A DNA stretch of 64,000 bases from Dactylonectria macrodidyma (Eukaryota > Ascomycota > Sordariomycetes > Hypocreales > Nectriaceae). A program made the translations under genes and the position numbers. Shown here piece after piece: positions 45,473 to 57,740 of the stretch. The notes beneath the pieces are model-generated. The model searched no databases and was not told the origin of the DNA. It worked only from the letters and a program-made list of their open reading frames with translations. The DNA is taken from assembly GCA_020744425.1 (NCBI GenBank), contig JAGMUV010000004.1, positions 1,240,001 through 1,304,000 on the forward strand. Direction: 5' to 3'. Each line of letters starts with the position of its first letter. Within the stretch, counting starts at the first letter, position 1.

Positions 45473-48400
45473 ATGGCGCCACTTTCCCACCCCGATGCGC
45501 CGCGCAGCCAGAACATGTGGGAAAACGCGCTGGCGTTGATTCATGATGAGGACCTGAAATCACAATTAAAGAAGGCGGTCAAGACGCAAAAGCGCAACAT
45601 ATTGGTATGTGCCCTCCAATCTGTCGGGATGAGTTGAAGTTGCTGACTAGTCGCGATAGAACGCGGTGTTGGAAACAACACATGACAGACAGCAAGAGTG
45701 CGTGAGAAAGAGGTGGAAATTTACACACACCGACGGAAATGAAGTCTTTGTCCGAGATCTGATGCAGAAGATTGCTGGCTGGGCGCAGCAGTACAAGCAA
45801 TCGGGCAATCTGATTGTCCAGACTGATTTGACAAATGCCGCTTTCCCCTGGGCCGCCATTCAGTTTCTTCTCCGAGCCGAAACTGGCGATGCGCAAGAAT
45901 TTGGAGCCAGAAGCTATCAATTGGTATGTCTTGAGTTCATCCTTCAATTGTGTTAGCCGTTCCCATTCAGGCAAACCTTACCCTCGCATGTTTGAGAATT
46001 CCTCAGTAGTAATTCCTTTGTATCGCACAGATACTTACGAGTCTGTCGTAGGAACTCATTGCTCGCTTGGTTACGAAATGTCACGTCTTCAGCAGCCGGA
46101 AACTCGATGAAATTACACACCCGGCGTTATTTGAGGCTTTGGAGAAAGCCCTCACATATCTCTACGCTGAAATCCTTACTCAACTGGGAAGAATGGTGAA
46201 CGATTTCGGAGGCAACCCATTTGGTATGTTCCCTGCCTTTCTAACTACCCCTCACATATGCTTTAGTATTTGGACAACATTTTTTTAATCAGGATACAAC
46301 AGTTCCTCTGAGAAAAGACTCGTCGCGAGTAGAAGAGGATGTTGAATTTTCCGAGAAGATATTCACCCACGCAACTGAAGCGCTTCGGCTTGTTAGCTGG
46401 TCAGAAGCAGAGGCATTAAACTTCCTGAAGCCACAATTTGTTCGGCTTTGCAATCTTTCGGGTCCATCTTGGCATATTTTGACTGAGGAAAGGCACCAAA
46501 AACTGCTTGAGTGGCTCTCCCCATTGCCATACCATCAGCATCACCAATTCGTCGCGGACGCGAGGGTTCCAAGCTTTGGACGATGGCTTCTGAGCGACCT
46601 GAGGTACGAATCATGGTATACGTCGAGCTCCTCATCCATTCTGTCACTTCGAGGTGTTACAGGATGCGGGAAAACGGCTTTGTGCTCTGTAATTGTGGAT
46701 GATTTGGCCGCAACTAACAAGACAGTCCCCGATGCGGCGCCTTTCGCTTATGTCTATTGCGCCAACGACGAGAGCGAGCCGGAACGGTCTTCACCAGATA
46801 CACTCATGTGTACCATCCTGGCACAGCTGGCTAGTGGCGGGGCTGAGACGACAAAGGTTCACAATGTCCTCTGGTCTTCCTACGAACGCCGTTCGGCTTT
46901 AGCTCAAGTTGGCGAGCGCAGCCTTGACAAACTGAAGAGCAAAGACTGCGTCGAACTCCTTGTTGAACTAGCCGAGCAAGAACCGTTCACAATCATCATT
47001 GACGGAATTGACGACATCAATGGAGAGCACAATATCATCATGATTGATGCTTTAAAGAGTATTGTTACGAACTCTGGCAATGTTGTGAAGGTCCTTGTGT
47101 CCAGCAACCATGACCTCGCTACACTAGTTCCAAATGAGGCCATCAACATCACGAGCGATCAGGTTCGCCAGGACATGGAGCCAAACGACATCTACAAGCA
47201 CACTCTGGAGAGTCTTTTAGACTCGAATTACACAGGTCGCACTATAGTCATCAAGGCATTTTCACTGCTTCTCTATGCGAAAGAGGCCTTGGATTCTTCT
47301 ACGCTCCTTTCGGCTGTGGCGGCTAGGACGGACACTTTAACTCCACAGAAGTTGGTCGAGACGTGCTCCGGCCTACTTCTACTGGACACCACGTGCAACA
47401 GGTTTCGATTCATCAATAACTCTGTAAAGGACTACCTGAAAACTCTCGACGTGTTTTCTTGCCTTTCAGGCCAAAAACTCATTTTTGAACTGTGCTTGGA
47501 AGCTCTCTCCCGAACTCCACCACCAGATTGCAACATGACTTCAGCAAGGGAAAGCATTTGTGCTTATGCTGCGATATACTGGCCATCATATGTCAAATCG
47601 CTTCATGACAATCAAATAGACGATGAGTTGAACAAAAAGGTTTTTGCGTTCCTCTTCGACGACAATTCCAACATCACTTCTTCGTTTGCAGCATGGCTAG
47701 ACAATGTTCAGCGTCTGAGCAAGCATCTTCCGAACGACAGTATCATCAGAGAGGCTCTCGATGGAGTTACGAGCACCAAAGACGCACTACTATTCTTATC
47801 CAGCGCCTTCGGGTTAGACAAGATTCTGTTTCACTTTCTGCAGAGTCCCATAGGAGTGAACACATCTTGTAAGAACCACCGGGGTCACACACCCCTCGAC
47901 CTTGCTGCTGCCTTTGGACACCCCGTTATAGTTTCGGCGCTACTCGGCTATGACGTTGAGATGGATGCCCATGATGGGCAGTCCAGGAGTGCATTGTATG
48001 CCGCCTGCTACGCAGGACATGTTAGCGTGGTAGACACGCTTCTCGAGAATGACGCCTCGGCAACGAGAAGTTATGGACATTACCTACCCAATGCCATCGA
48101 GGCTGCTTGTCGTGGTGGCCGAGAGGAGGTTGCTCTACATCTTCTTCAAGATGCTACGATGCTTCGAACAAGAGCGGATTATGAACAAGCTGTGCTAGAC
48201 GCTGCACAGGCGGGGTTTATCCAAGTCCTTCAGCGACTCAATCAGGCCGACTTTCATACTATGAGGGGCTCGAACCTGGAAAAAGACCAAATGAAGGCCA
48301 TTGCAAAGAAGGCTATTGAGGGCGGCCATGTCGAGGTACTTCGATGGTGCCTCTCCCAGTCTGCCGAAGGTACCGCGATTTTTGCCGAGGATGCGGTTGC

Positions 48401-51400
48401 CAGCGCAGTGTTGTACGGACACAGGCGAGTGATTGAATTCCTCTTGGAGCAGGGCTTGAGTATGGAAGCTGAGGGCAAATTTGGCTCACCTCTCGTAACA
48501 GCGAGCCTATTCAACCATGGGGCTATAGTCCTGCAACTCCTTCAGCACGGGGTAGAAGTTGACGCAAATGGAACCTTTGGCACCGCGCTCTACATTTCAG
48601 CGCTCAAAGCTCATACGGCGATCATTCAGCTTCTTATCCAAGCCGGATGCAATGTCAACCGGGAGACGGGGTTCCATAAAACCGCCTTGCGAGCGGCTGC
48701 TTACCAAGGTCATGCCGACACAGTAAAGCTCTTGTTAGGAGCTGGGGCAAGCATGGCAGCTGCCTTCAGTGCTGCAATTGATGGAGGTCATCCAGATATT
48801 GTCAGATTCATCCTACACCAAGGCTACCGCGAGTTTCACTTCGACGAATATAGTCCAGATTGCATATTGACGGCAAGTCCATCAAGATACAGAGCCTTGC
48901 TTCGAGATTCGTCCCCAGAGCGCAAGAATGTTGGCAACACAGGCAGAGCGGGCGACGAGGAGCCCGCTCTACCGCCGAAGCCTCTCTTAGAACTTAACGC
49001 CGTCTTTCGAGCGGACAAAGGGACTTCGTTGCTGACCGACTCTCCTCTGTTGGAGCCACGAAATCGAACACCGAGGTCTCGGGGCCACCTGACCACGCTT
49101 GGGAGAAGCGTCGACCTCGGGAACAAAGACGTAGTCGTTGCGGTCTTGGAGGGGGCGCGTGCCTTGGGTATTCAGGATGAGGATGTCGCGCACGAGGCGA
49201 AAATGGCCGCTGAAGAAGGTCTCGCACCCATTGTCGAGGATCTTCTTACATACCTCGCTACTAAGCCGGCGCTTTATCCATGCATTAAATCCGTGCTGGA
49301 TGTCGCTCACGGCCAAAAACCTGATGTCGTGGAGGTAGCCTTCAACGTGGCGAATCAGCACTGTTCTGCGCGGCAGGTTGACGAATTGAGAACAGAGACT
49401 CTCCCAAGCGTTCAGAAATTCAATCAAACGCAGCATATGGACAGCGAAGAATTGTTTAGTAAATTTGCAACCGCTTGCGCAGATGGGAACTTGGATTTGG
49501 TCGAGGCCATCCTCGAGTCGGCTCATGTCAACCAGCTGAAGACCACTGACTTGAGCTACGGCTTTCAAGAGGCTGCTACGAAGGGATACGCAGAAATAGT
49601 TGAGCTTCTTCTAAACTCAGACGGTTTAAGAAAAATATGCACGACCGCTGATGACTGCTTGATTGGCGCGGCAACAAATGGCCACCTTGCCGTCACTCGG
49701 CTCCTCGTTGCTCGCTGCAAGGCGACACCCTCCAACACGAAACAAATCCGCCGTGCTTTCATGTGGTCTTGCCGCAACGGGCAAATCGAGGTTGCGCGAT
49801 ACTTTGTCCAGGAATTATCGATGGATGTCAATAAAGTTGTCCCTGACAAGCCGATCAAGGACCCAAACACGCGACGAATGCTCTCTGAATACAATTACCT
49901 TGCCGGACCCGGCACCCCTGCTTCCTACATCTCACCATTGCAGGCCGCAATAAAAGGGTGTGGTCCAAAATGCAACGACGACGACTATTTTCTTGAAGAA
50001 GACTTTTTGGATAATGACGACGTCGGGACTGAGCATGAAGCCGTCATCAAGCTACTTCTCGACAATGGCGCCAACCCAAACGATCTAGGTGGCCTCGACA
50101 TGTATCCAATTCAAGCCGCTGCTGAATTCTGCAACGAGGAAAGCCTGAAGTCGCTGATTGAAGCTGGCGCAGATATTAATTTAACCAATAATAAAGGATC
50201 ACCTATCTTTAGAGCCGCAGGACGGGAACTTTCGACTGCAAGCATTATAGGGTTGCTCTTGGATGCAGGCGCAGGCCTACCCACTACGGAAGCTGAGATC
50301 GAGAGACTTCAAGCCCAACCATTGAAGTTTTTCGCTGGAAAAATCTCTCGTAAGACTTACCACGAGACTACCGAGGATCCCGATGGTCGCTTCCTGGTTG
50401 CCGAGTCGCTTGACTACGTGTTTGAGCATGGCCCCGGCGCAGCTATCCGCATGTTGATGTCAAAGTTTCCCCAGTTCAGAGCCACCAACGAGAAATATGG
50501 ACTTGTTCTGCAAATGGCTGTCTGTATCGACGACCATTCTTACGTCGACCTGCTCCTCGCGAGGGGCGTCGACGTCAACACCTTGGGGTATTACTACGGC
50601 ACGGCGCTCCAGGCCGCATCGCGATACGGGAACTACGACATGGTGATGAAGCTTCTCGGGGCAGGTGCCAAGGTCAACGTGCTACAAGGACGGTGGCAGA
50701 CGGCGCTTCGAGCGGCAATCGCGAGCGGAAACGCGCAAGTCGTCCGCGCGCTGCTCGGTCGCGGCGCAGACACCCAGCTCATGTTCAAGACCTTCAGGAA
50801 ATATTACAACGACAGAGAAACACAGTCTCCGACTGCTCTGCAACTAGCAGTGGAAAGTGGCGAGCTTGAGATTGTCGAAGCGATCCTCGGAGCTAGAGTG
50901 GACGTGTCTGGAGGTATCTCGAAGACGGCGACCAAGCCAGAAAATGTGATTGAACACCATCCACTCATCATGAGCTCCAAGCGAGGACACGTTGCCATGG
51001 TTCGCGCATTGCTGAATGCAGGAGCTCCTGTAGATGTGACAGGGCAACAAATGGCGTGGTGCGCCGGTTTTGATGACGAGTACACGAGTCCATTGACTAT
51101 AGCTATCCATTCCAAGCACGCTGATGTTGTCGAGCTTCTCTTGGATAGTGGCGCCAACGTGGACAAGACGGTTAATTCGGGGTGTTCTGCACTCATGCTT
51201 GCAGCCAAATATGGCGACAGGCACGTCGTTCGGCTTCTGATCGAGAGGAATGCCAAAGTTGATTATACCTCCTTCCATCATTGGACCGCGTTAGCGTTGG
51301 CGGCCAGAGAAGAGCACGCCGATATTGTTCAGGACTTGTTGTCGGCTGGAGCCAAGCCAGATATTCCCAATGCCCTCAGTGCTGCCTGCGAAAATTCGGG

Positions 51401-53345
51401 GAATGGTTGTGTCGTGGAGCTTCTACTTCAAGCCGTGCTAGCAACCGAGGATCCAGAGCCTGTCATCAATGCGGCCTTCGCCAAGGTTGTGTCCAAGGGC
51501 GACGCCAAGATGATATGTCTCCTTCTGGAGTATATCCCTGCCACCACAAAGCGCTTCATCCAATGCTGCAGCATCGGGTCTGAACCAGCAGTGAGCACCT
51601 TGCTCGAGCAAGGCATGAGCCCCAATCAGCCAGACGACGACGGCGAGCATCCCCTTCATACTGCGGCCATTCATCATCAATCTTCCGTTGTTCAGATTCT
51701 GCTTGATCAAGGAGCAGATGTGGAATATGTCAACAACAAGTACGGAACACCTCTGTCAGCAGCTTTGTGGGCTTGTGCAGCCTCGCGACTGAGGGCCTGC
51801 TCAGAACTAGTGCCTGAGGCGCATTCGCTGCCCAGCGCTTGGACACAATTGAGAGCATGGTCGATAGATGCCGACTTTGCACCTCCGCCCATCGAGTCTG
51901 AGAGTCTCGATCGATGCGAGGCCACCGTGGACGTGCTGCTGAACAGTGGCGCTGACCCAAACCAGGAGACGATCGAACATGGCCCACCGCTGCACCCAGC
52001 ATGTCTGACTGGAAGCAAGACATTGGTGCAAAAACTTCTCGACAAAGGGGCAAATGTGAATGTTACTGGCGGGACGCTTGTCCATGCTCTCTTCGCTGCC
52101 TTGGTAGTGCGAGAGTCCGACATCGTGACATTGCTGCTTGAGCATGCAGCAGACACTCGTCTTGTCCACTCGACGTTTGGAACCCCGCTTCATTATGCTG
52201 CCAAGTTGTCCGAAACCGATTCTGTGCGTGCGCTGCTCAAGCACGGGGCGGACGAAAATGCCTTGGATGCCAATGGCAAGCTTCCAGTCGAGGTTGCTCT
52301 CCTTCAGTGGAACAAGCGCGAGACAGGCCAGATAACTGACGAATACAGAGAGGAACTACTGTCTCTTTTTAGCCGTATGCCAGGCAGCGTGTCCCTGTCG
52401 GAGGACATGCTGATACAAGCCGCGGCACGGGGTGGTGTGAGATATGTGTTGACTGCCTTAGATCGCGACAAGAACGTCGTCATCTCCGAGCGAGTCGTCA
52501 GTGCTGTCCTCTCGTCATTTTTTTCTTGCGTCACAGACAACGATCTCCAAGCGCTCCTGCAGCGTACCGGTGGCCTTGGCGTCACAGAAATGATGCTCAA
52601 GGCGGCAAAAACATCGCACGTCATCAAGTTACTCTTGGACGTCCGACCGTGTTGCAAGATCACCCTAGATTTGTTACTAGGAATGGGAGATCTCTCTTCA
52701 ATTCGACAGCTTCTAGACAAGAATCCGAATATACATGTATCGCCGCAGCTCGTCGTCCACATGTTGAGGCTCGGTGCCCGCGAAATAGATGGACAGAAAC
52801 AGTATGATAGCTACAAGGAGAACTCGCTGCTCGAAAGCCTGTGGACGCGAAACCCCGGTCTCATTGCGACAGCAGATATGTTGAAAGCAGCGCAGCGTCT
52901 CGTCCAGCTAGAGTTTCTGCTCAGGAGCTTTCCAGGCACAATCTCCGAGGACGTGATCACGACGATAAGCAAGAACAGGAGCATTCTGATGACGCGGACG
53001 CTGCTTCAACACGACCCTACGCTTCGCATCTCGGCCGAGCTGGCGCACACACTACTGAAGTTCCCATACTATGTCGAGTCGCTGGACATGATGTTGGAAG
53101 AGCGGCCGGACGTGCCTGTAACCGAGAAGATGTTCTTGACCATTTTTGGCGAGAGGCACTTGTTTTCCAGCGAGGAACAGAGGATCGGCTTGGTCAAGGT
53201 GCTTCAGAAACACGGGAGGAGGTTGGTGTTTACGAAAAGGATGCGCGCCGCGATTGACGAGGGGTACCAGAGTCATAGCGACGTGGAGAAACGGGACTTG
53301 GTTTATAGCTTGAGAGAGAGAGACGCCGATGAGAGATCAGGGTGA
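45473..53345 (+). CDS. Giant NACHT-ankyrin STAND protein (fungal NLR-like)
   Basis: Four exons (45473-45604, 45660-45923, 46052-46223, 46267-53345) total 7,647 nt, 2,548 residues. The first about 230 residues match the N-terminal domain common in fungal STAND proteins (KRNILNAVLETT, CVRKRWKFTHTDGNEVFVRD, FPWAAIQFLLRAE). A NACHT-type NTPase follows, with P-loop GVTGCGKT at about 319-326 and Walker B TIIIDGIDDI at 431-440. From about residue 725 to 2190 I count roughly thirty ankyrin repeats by eye (GHTPLDLAAAFGHPVIV, FGTALYISALKA, YGTALQAASRYGN, FGTPLHYAAKLS), broken by a long insert around 48830-49440. A third module at about 2200-2530 has roughly ten short repeats of another kind. Fungal proteins of this type control non-self recognition and cell death in some species; this role is inferred. 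No break is seen in nearly 7.1 kb of final exon. Confidence 0.9.
48836..49440 (+). other. Non-ankyrin insert within the ankyrin array
   Basis: Between two blocks of ankyrin repeats the protein has a segment with a Ser/Pro/Arg-rich linker (SPERKNVGNTGRAGDEEPALPP) and then helical sequence with poor ankyrin consensus. It could be a hinge between two solenoids or a region of decayed repeats. Confidence 0.5.
52369..53300 (+). repeat. Second, C-terminal repeat module of the NLR-like protein
   Basis: Coding repeats of about 30-35 residues, each with a LLxxxP-type helix followed by a V/I-S/T-x-x-M/V-hydrophobic helix: LSEDMLIQAAARG, ISERVVSAVLSS, VTEMMLKAAK, ITLDLLLGMG, VSPQLVVHML, IATADMLKAAQ, ISEDVITTIS, ISAELAHTLL, VTEKMFLTIFG. 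They resemble the ITEEVV-type repeats known in other fungal NACHT-ankyrin proteins, in more diverged form. Confidence 0.6.
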
Positions 53346-54521
53346 GAGTCCAAGGCCCGGCTGGAGACTGCGATTAAATAGAGTGGTGGCGGATTCGAAA
53401 ACAGACAGCAAAATTCTTCACGTCAGTCGGTGGATACGCTTCGGATCGTGAATGGTGAACTGGGACCATGGACGGCACGTCAGTTATGCAGAGACAAACC
53501 ACCAAGATAGAATAGACGCGAACAGCCTGTATCACCTCCACTTAGTGCAGCGCAATCAGCCCTGTGAACAGGTCGAGCAGCACTCCAACAAAGCCAGATG
53601 ACTAGACATCCTCTTCCTCACGCCCAGGACAAGTCCCAGACAGCAATGAAAAGAAAAAAGAAACACGCCTGTCAGACGTCCATCGACACCCACCCCGAGC
53701 GCGCGCCCGAAGGCAGACCGCAAACGGGGTCGAGATCATCAAGTGAAACCTCTCTATACAGCAGCCGCGAGGCGACGCCGCCGTCCTTGCGGACAGAGCG
53801 AGAGGACCGGGGTATTCACTCTAGGGTGTCGAGGATATGCACTCATCAACCAGGGTGGGATCTGTGGCTCTTTTAGGGAACCAAGAGAAGGTCGAATACT
53901 ATAGAAATGATTCTCCTGCGGGCGATGGGTTAGCAAAAAGCTGCGAGATTCGCCAAAGAGCGGCGTGGGATGCACCGGGAGTGGTGCTCCCAGTAGGGGG
54001 CGGCTTACTGAAGTATTGTCGACGTGAAAAAGAAAGAAGAAAAAGAAAAAAGCGAGGAGGGCTCGTCGAGATTTTATACTGCAGGAGTGGGGCCCTGAAT
54101 CACTCTCCTTCACCGCCTAAAAGTTTTTTGGGCGGCAGAATTTTTCCCTGCCTGGAAATGACCCCTGCGTAGCTGCCTCAGGCGGTGTCCATTATCCCTA
54201 AGGCGGCACCTCATTACCCTATGGTCATCGGGTTGCCTCTGCGAAATTAGCCTGCATCTTTCGTTTCTCGAGGGAAATTCACATGTAGTGTGGTGGCATG
54301 AAATAAGAATTGTTTCGCGATTAGTAGGACCTAGTTTTTCATTGACGTTCTAATTGATGATCTAATAGGCGATCTATGGTATTAGGAGAAGCAAAATTTG
54401 CATCTTCAATGCTTGAGTGTCATCTATTATCGCGGACGTCCACCTTCTGCTGCTTCTTCCACTTGTTCACCCGCCTGGGAGTAGATGCATGGGCCACCTT
54501 GCCATAAGCTCAGGTATTTTA
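53346..54521. other. Intergenic region with short repeats
   Basis: No gene seen. It holds a purine-rich tract (GAAAAAGAAAGAAG type) at about 54027-54053, an imperfect hairpin at 54114-54137 (CCGCCTAAAA against TTTTGGGCGG) and a pair of about 21-bp imperfect direct repeats (AGGCGGTGTCCATTATCCCT and AGGCGGCACCTCATTACCCT) at about 54180-54221. The hairpin and repeats might be the remains of a small mobile element, but no terminal repeats or target-site duplication could be fixed. Confidence 0.4.
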
Positions 54522-56319
54522 CTACTCGTTGTTTCCAGTTGCCACACCCCAGAAGTCGGCGCACCAGCTGCCCAAGGTCAGGGCGATGAGGCTCGAAAAG
54601 CACACCATCGAAATGGTCTTATTTCTTCCACCCTTTTCGTCGTAGAACTGTGCCTCTCTGTCGTTGAGAATGTTGCCGTGAGCGATTCGCATTTTTCGAG
54701 TCCATTGCAGGTGGCCGAGGTCGACTGATCTCCAAGCAACGATAGCCAGAACAAGGAATACGGCAACGGAGCAGCCAGCTAGAATGACGTACACGATAGT
54801 GACTTTGTCATAGGGATTGTTGTCGGCGTCGTGAATCCGACCGGTGATGACTCGCACAATGATGTTCATCCTGGGGCTTGGTTAGAAATAAATGTGTTCT
54901 TGATAAAGGGCGTTTTCTCTTACGCATTGTTCATCATGATCTTGATGGAATACGCAGAGCTGAAAACAGTGCTATCCCACATGGACGTCCGGGTGCTGTC
55001 GATGATGGTGGTGGGCCCGAAGCAGTAGGCAAAGGCGAAGACTCCAAACGACGCAGCTGTCCCCGTTGTTCCAGCCGAGAAGGTGACGAAAAGCATAGAA
55101 GTGAAAACACCGATACCGCATAATACGACTAGAGAGATGTTAAGTCAAGGTCATATAAGCGCGTCCCTGAACTTAATACTTACGAGTGGAGATTCGGCTG
55201 CCGTATAGATCGAGAAAGATACAGAGAAGTGGGACAACGAAAAAGCCTGGGATTGTTAGTTAGTATGCTGGAAGACAGCGTAATGCGGGTTTCCTCTTAC
55301 CAGAGTATTGAAGCATAGTGCCGTACTAGCCGGCAGCGATGGAATCGGTGCCGAATCGTTGTTCCGCAAGCTCAGTCGCATTCTGCAGGAAGACGATGGC
55401 GGTTGAGATCTCGAAAAGAGAGAAGCCCATGACAGCCCAGAAAGACCACGGCAGTTCTAGCACCTTTCTGAGTTCTAACTTCTGGGTCTTTTCTGTCAAT
55501 CGCTCTCCAGTCGCGGGATCTTCAATGCCATGGAACTTGCGGTTGGCGACCCTGGTGAACCAGTAGAAGACGCCGGTCATGACGTTGGTGAAGATGTTCA
55601 TGAAGACGGCCACCCAGACGACCCAGGCAAAGTCTCCCATGTTCTTGGCGATGATGTTGGCCGACGACTTTCCGGCAAACGCGCCAATCTTTCCGATGCC
55701 TAGCTCGAAGCCCATCGTGGAGGCGAAGCTGTTTCCGGGAGCAAACCACGACGAGAAGACCTTGTACTGAGCCACTTGGGTGGCAATATCTCCACGGGCA
55801 AGGATGACTCGGCCGGCGATCATGAACCTGTAAGAGCGAGTTTGCGCGGCTCCGGCCACGAGGATGGAACCGACTGAGCAAATACATTGCCGTACAACAT
55901 GGCGCCTAGCAGCTGTGTCAGTCAGGTCACTCGGCTTCAAGTCTACCCAAAATTCACCGGCGCTTCCAATGCGGTCGGTGATAATGCCGCTGAGAAGCAT
56001 CAAGGCAGTGACCATAAAGTCCTCGGTGGCCTCGAGAAGGGAGAACTGAGTGTTGTTGAATGTTCATCTCCTTCTTCATGGTGCTCTTCATGGCACCCGT
56101 GATGCCGGAACTCCACTGTGAGCCGAAGCCAATGGCGGTCACCAGCGCAACCGAGGCGAGCTTCTAGCTCAATGGCACCGGCTTGAGGCCATCGCGACCA
56201 AGGTCGCTCGATGAGCTGGAGGGCTTGACTTCGGTGCCGAGGTGGCCCTCCTTGTCGCCGAGCTCTTGCTGTTGCTCAGAGACGACTTGGTCTGCGCCAA
56301 CGTCTTCGGAGTGACCCAT
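54522..56319 (-). pseudogene. Decayed MFS transporter gene
   Basis: A fungal major-facilitator gene whose exons are still easily read, on the minus strand from ATG 56319 to a stop at 54522. Normal fungal introns remain, for example one from GTGAAT to GCTAG in the first third, and four more in the second half. The protein starts with a Ser/Glu-rich tail and has blocks such as VTAIGFGSQWSSGITGAMKS, MVTALMLLSGIITDRIG, FSSWFAPGNSFASTMGFELG, GVFYWFTRVANRKFHG and NIIVRVITGRIHDADN. Four breaks are seen: TAG at 56166-56164 (after PVPLS), an extra base near 56051-56060, a frame change near 55871-55876 within one exon, and TAG at 55328-55326 (after SIAAG). Both TAGs probably replace Trp TGG. The rest of the gene is well preserved, so inactivation is recent. 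Substrate unknown. Confidence 0.85.
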
Positions 56320-57189
56320 TGCTGTCGAGGAGGGTAGCAAAGAAAAAACGTGCAAATTGAAGTATCGTAGGATACACTGATGAGAGAAAGGGTTGCTGTG
56401 ATGATTCACCCAGTCGATGAGGTATGCAGACGGCACTGACACAGGCGGCTTGCACATCTTTATCAATCTTTCCAGAAGCGGGGCCACCGCTCATCACCCG
56501 ATGATGGTACTGCTAGCAAGGATTTTCTGGGCTGGCGATTGATACGTAGTCTTGATGGCGGGCTGAGGCTAGACGCGACAGATGGAGCAAATCAGATTGA
56601 TAAGATGCAACCAAAAACCCTAATGCAGGCTTGGGATGACCACGAGGCGATGGGCTGAACCTGGTCTGACGCACCCTGCAAAACCCTGCGTCTGCCAAGG
56701 ACGCCTGTATGAACATGGGTTTTCTGCGGTGGGACTCGTAGTGGAATCGGAGACCGACCGACTGTCCGAGAGTCTGGATATGTGGAGAGGAGGGCCTTGA
56801 GTCCATATCGTGTTAGTCTGCCCGGTAGTTGTCTTCTCTCAAGGAGCAGGGAGGCAAAGTCAAGGCCAAGGCTGAAGCCATGAGGAAATTTTTCTCTCCA
56901 CAAGTCAGTACAGACTGGGCATCTCCGTGGTCCATGGGGTTCATTTTAGGACCAACTGATGATCCCCACCATCTCTGATCCTCGCCAACGCTTAGCACGA
57001 GGGATGGGTCGCTGTCGACATGACATGGGAACAGCTGTCCATGCGATGGAAGAGGGTTTGGAAGCTCTGGTGATCGGACAAGAAAGTAGGCCACTGCATT
57101 CCAACATTGGATGCGTGGTGAATCCTTTCTCTTCACTTGACAAGTCTGCCACTTGCGTGTAGGCACTGAGACAACTCGCCAATCCGAAA
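56320..57189. other. Region between two decayed divergent MFS genes
   Basis: 870 bp that would hold both promoters. Overlapping frames on the minus strand (57313-56813, 56903-56513) show no domain and are judged chance. No other signal. Confidence 0.45.
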
Positions 57190-57740
57190 ATGGGTTCGCC
57201 ATCCCCAAGCACCATCCACGAGCCCATGCCTTCGTCGGGTGAGCAGACGCCTCTTCTTTCGGGACAGCAGAAAGGTCCTCAGAATGGAGAACCAACAGTG
57301 TCGATAGCATCAATCGGGGTCTCTGACACAGAAACCTCGAAGCCAGAGCCTGTGTCGTGGGCGTCGATACAGAGAAAGGGCCAACTGGCCATCATGGTCT
57401 TTGCGAGACTGGCTGAGCCGCTGAGCGAGAGGTCGCTGACGTCGTACCTATTCTACCAGCTGAAGTGGTTCGACCCAGACCTCAACGACTCGCAAATCGC
57501 AAAGCAGGCCGGCTACCTGAAGGCCACCTTCGCCCTCGCCCAGTGCATCACGTCCATATGGTAGAGACACGCTGCAGACAGCCCTTTGTTCGGTCGAAAG
57601 CGCGTCTTGCTCATCGGCCTGGTGTCATTGAGAATCCATGGGCTGAACACAGCGCTCACCCTCTAAGATACAGGGCACCCAGCGAGCCTATCCCCTATGA
57701 CTTGGGGCATAGCTTCAACCCCAAACCTCTCTGGTCAGTT
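57190..57740 (+). pseudogene. Truncated MFS transporter gene
   Basis: The 5' end of a second MFS gene, of the fungal multidrug/ZIF-like group. ATG at 57190, then a hydrophilic N-terminus and the family blocks ARLAEPLSERSLTSYLFYQL and DSQIAKQAGYLKATFALAQC. The frame meets TAG at 57562-57564 directly after a Trp codon, where the family normally continues with a W/G-R motif. The same frame then reads RHAADSPLFGRKRVLLIGL, the conserved loop between spans two and three, so the TAG is a true break and not the end. After about 57640 family similarity stops and a TAA follows at 57664; the remaining about three quarters of the transporter is missing. It is divergent from the other decayed MFS gene. 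Confidence 0.8.

Noticed and set aside
56513..57313. Minus-strand frames between the dead MFS genes
   Set aside because: Overlapping, without domains, and partly antisense to the second MFS gene.
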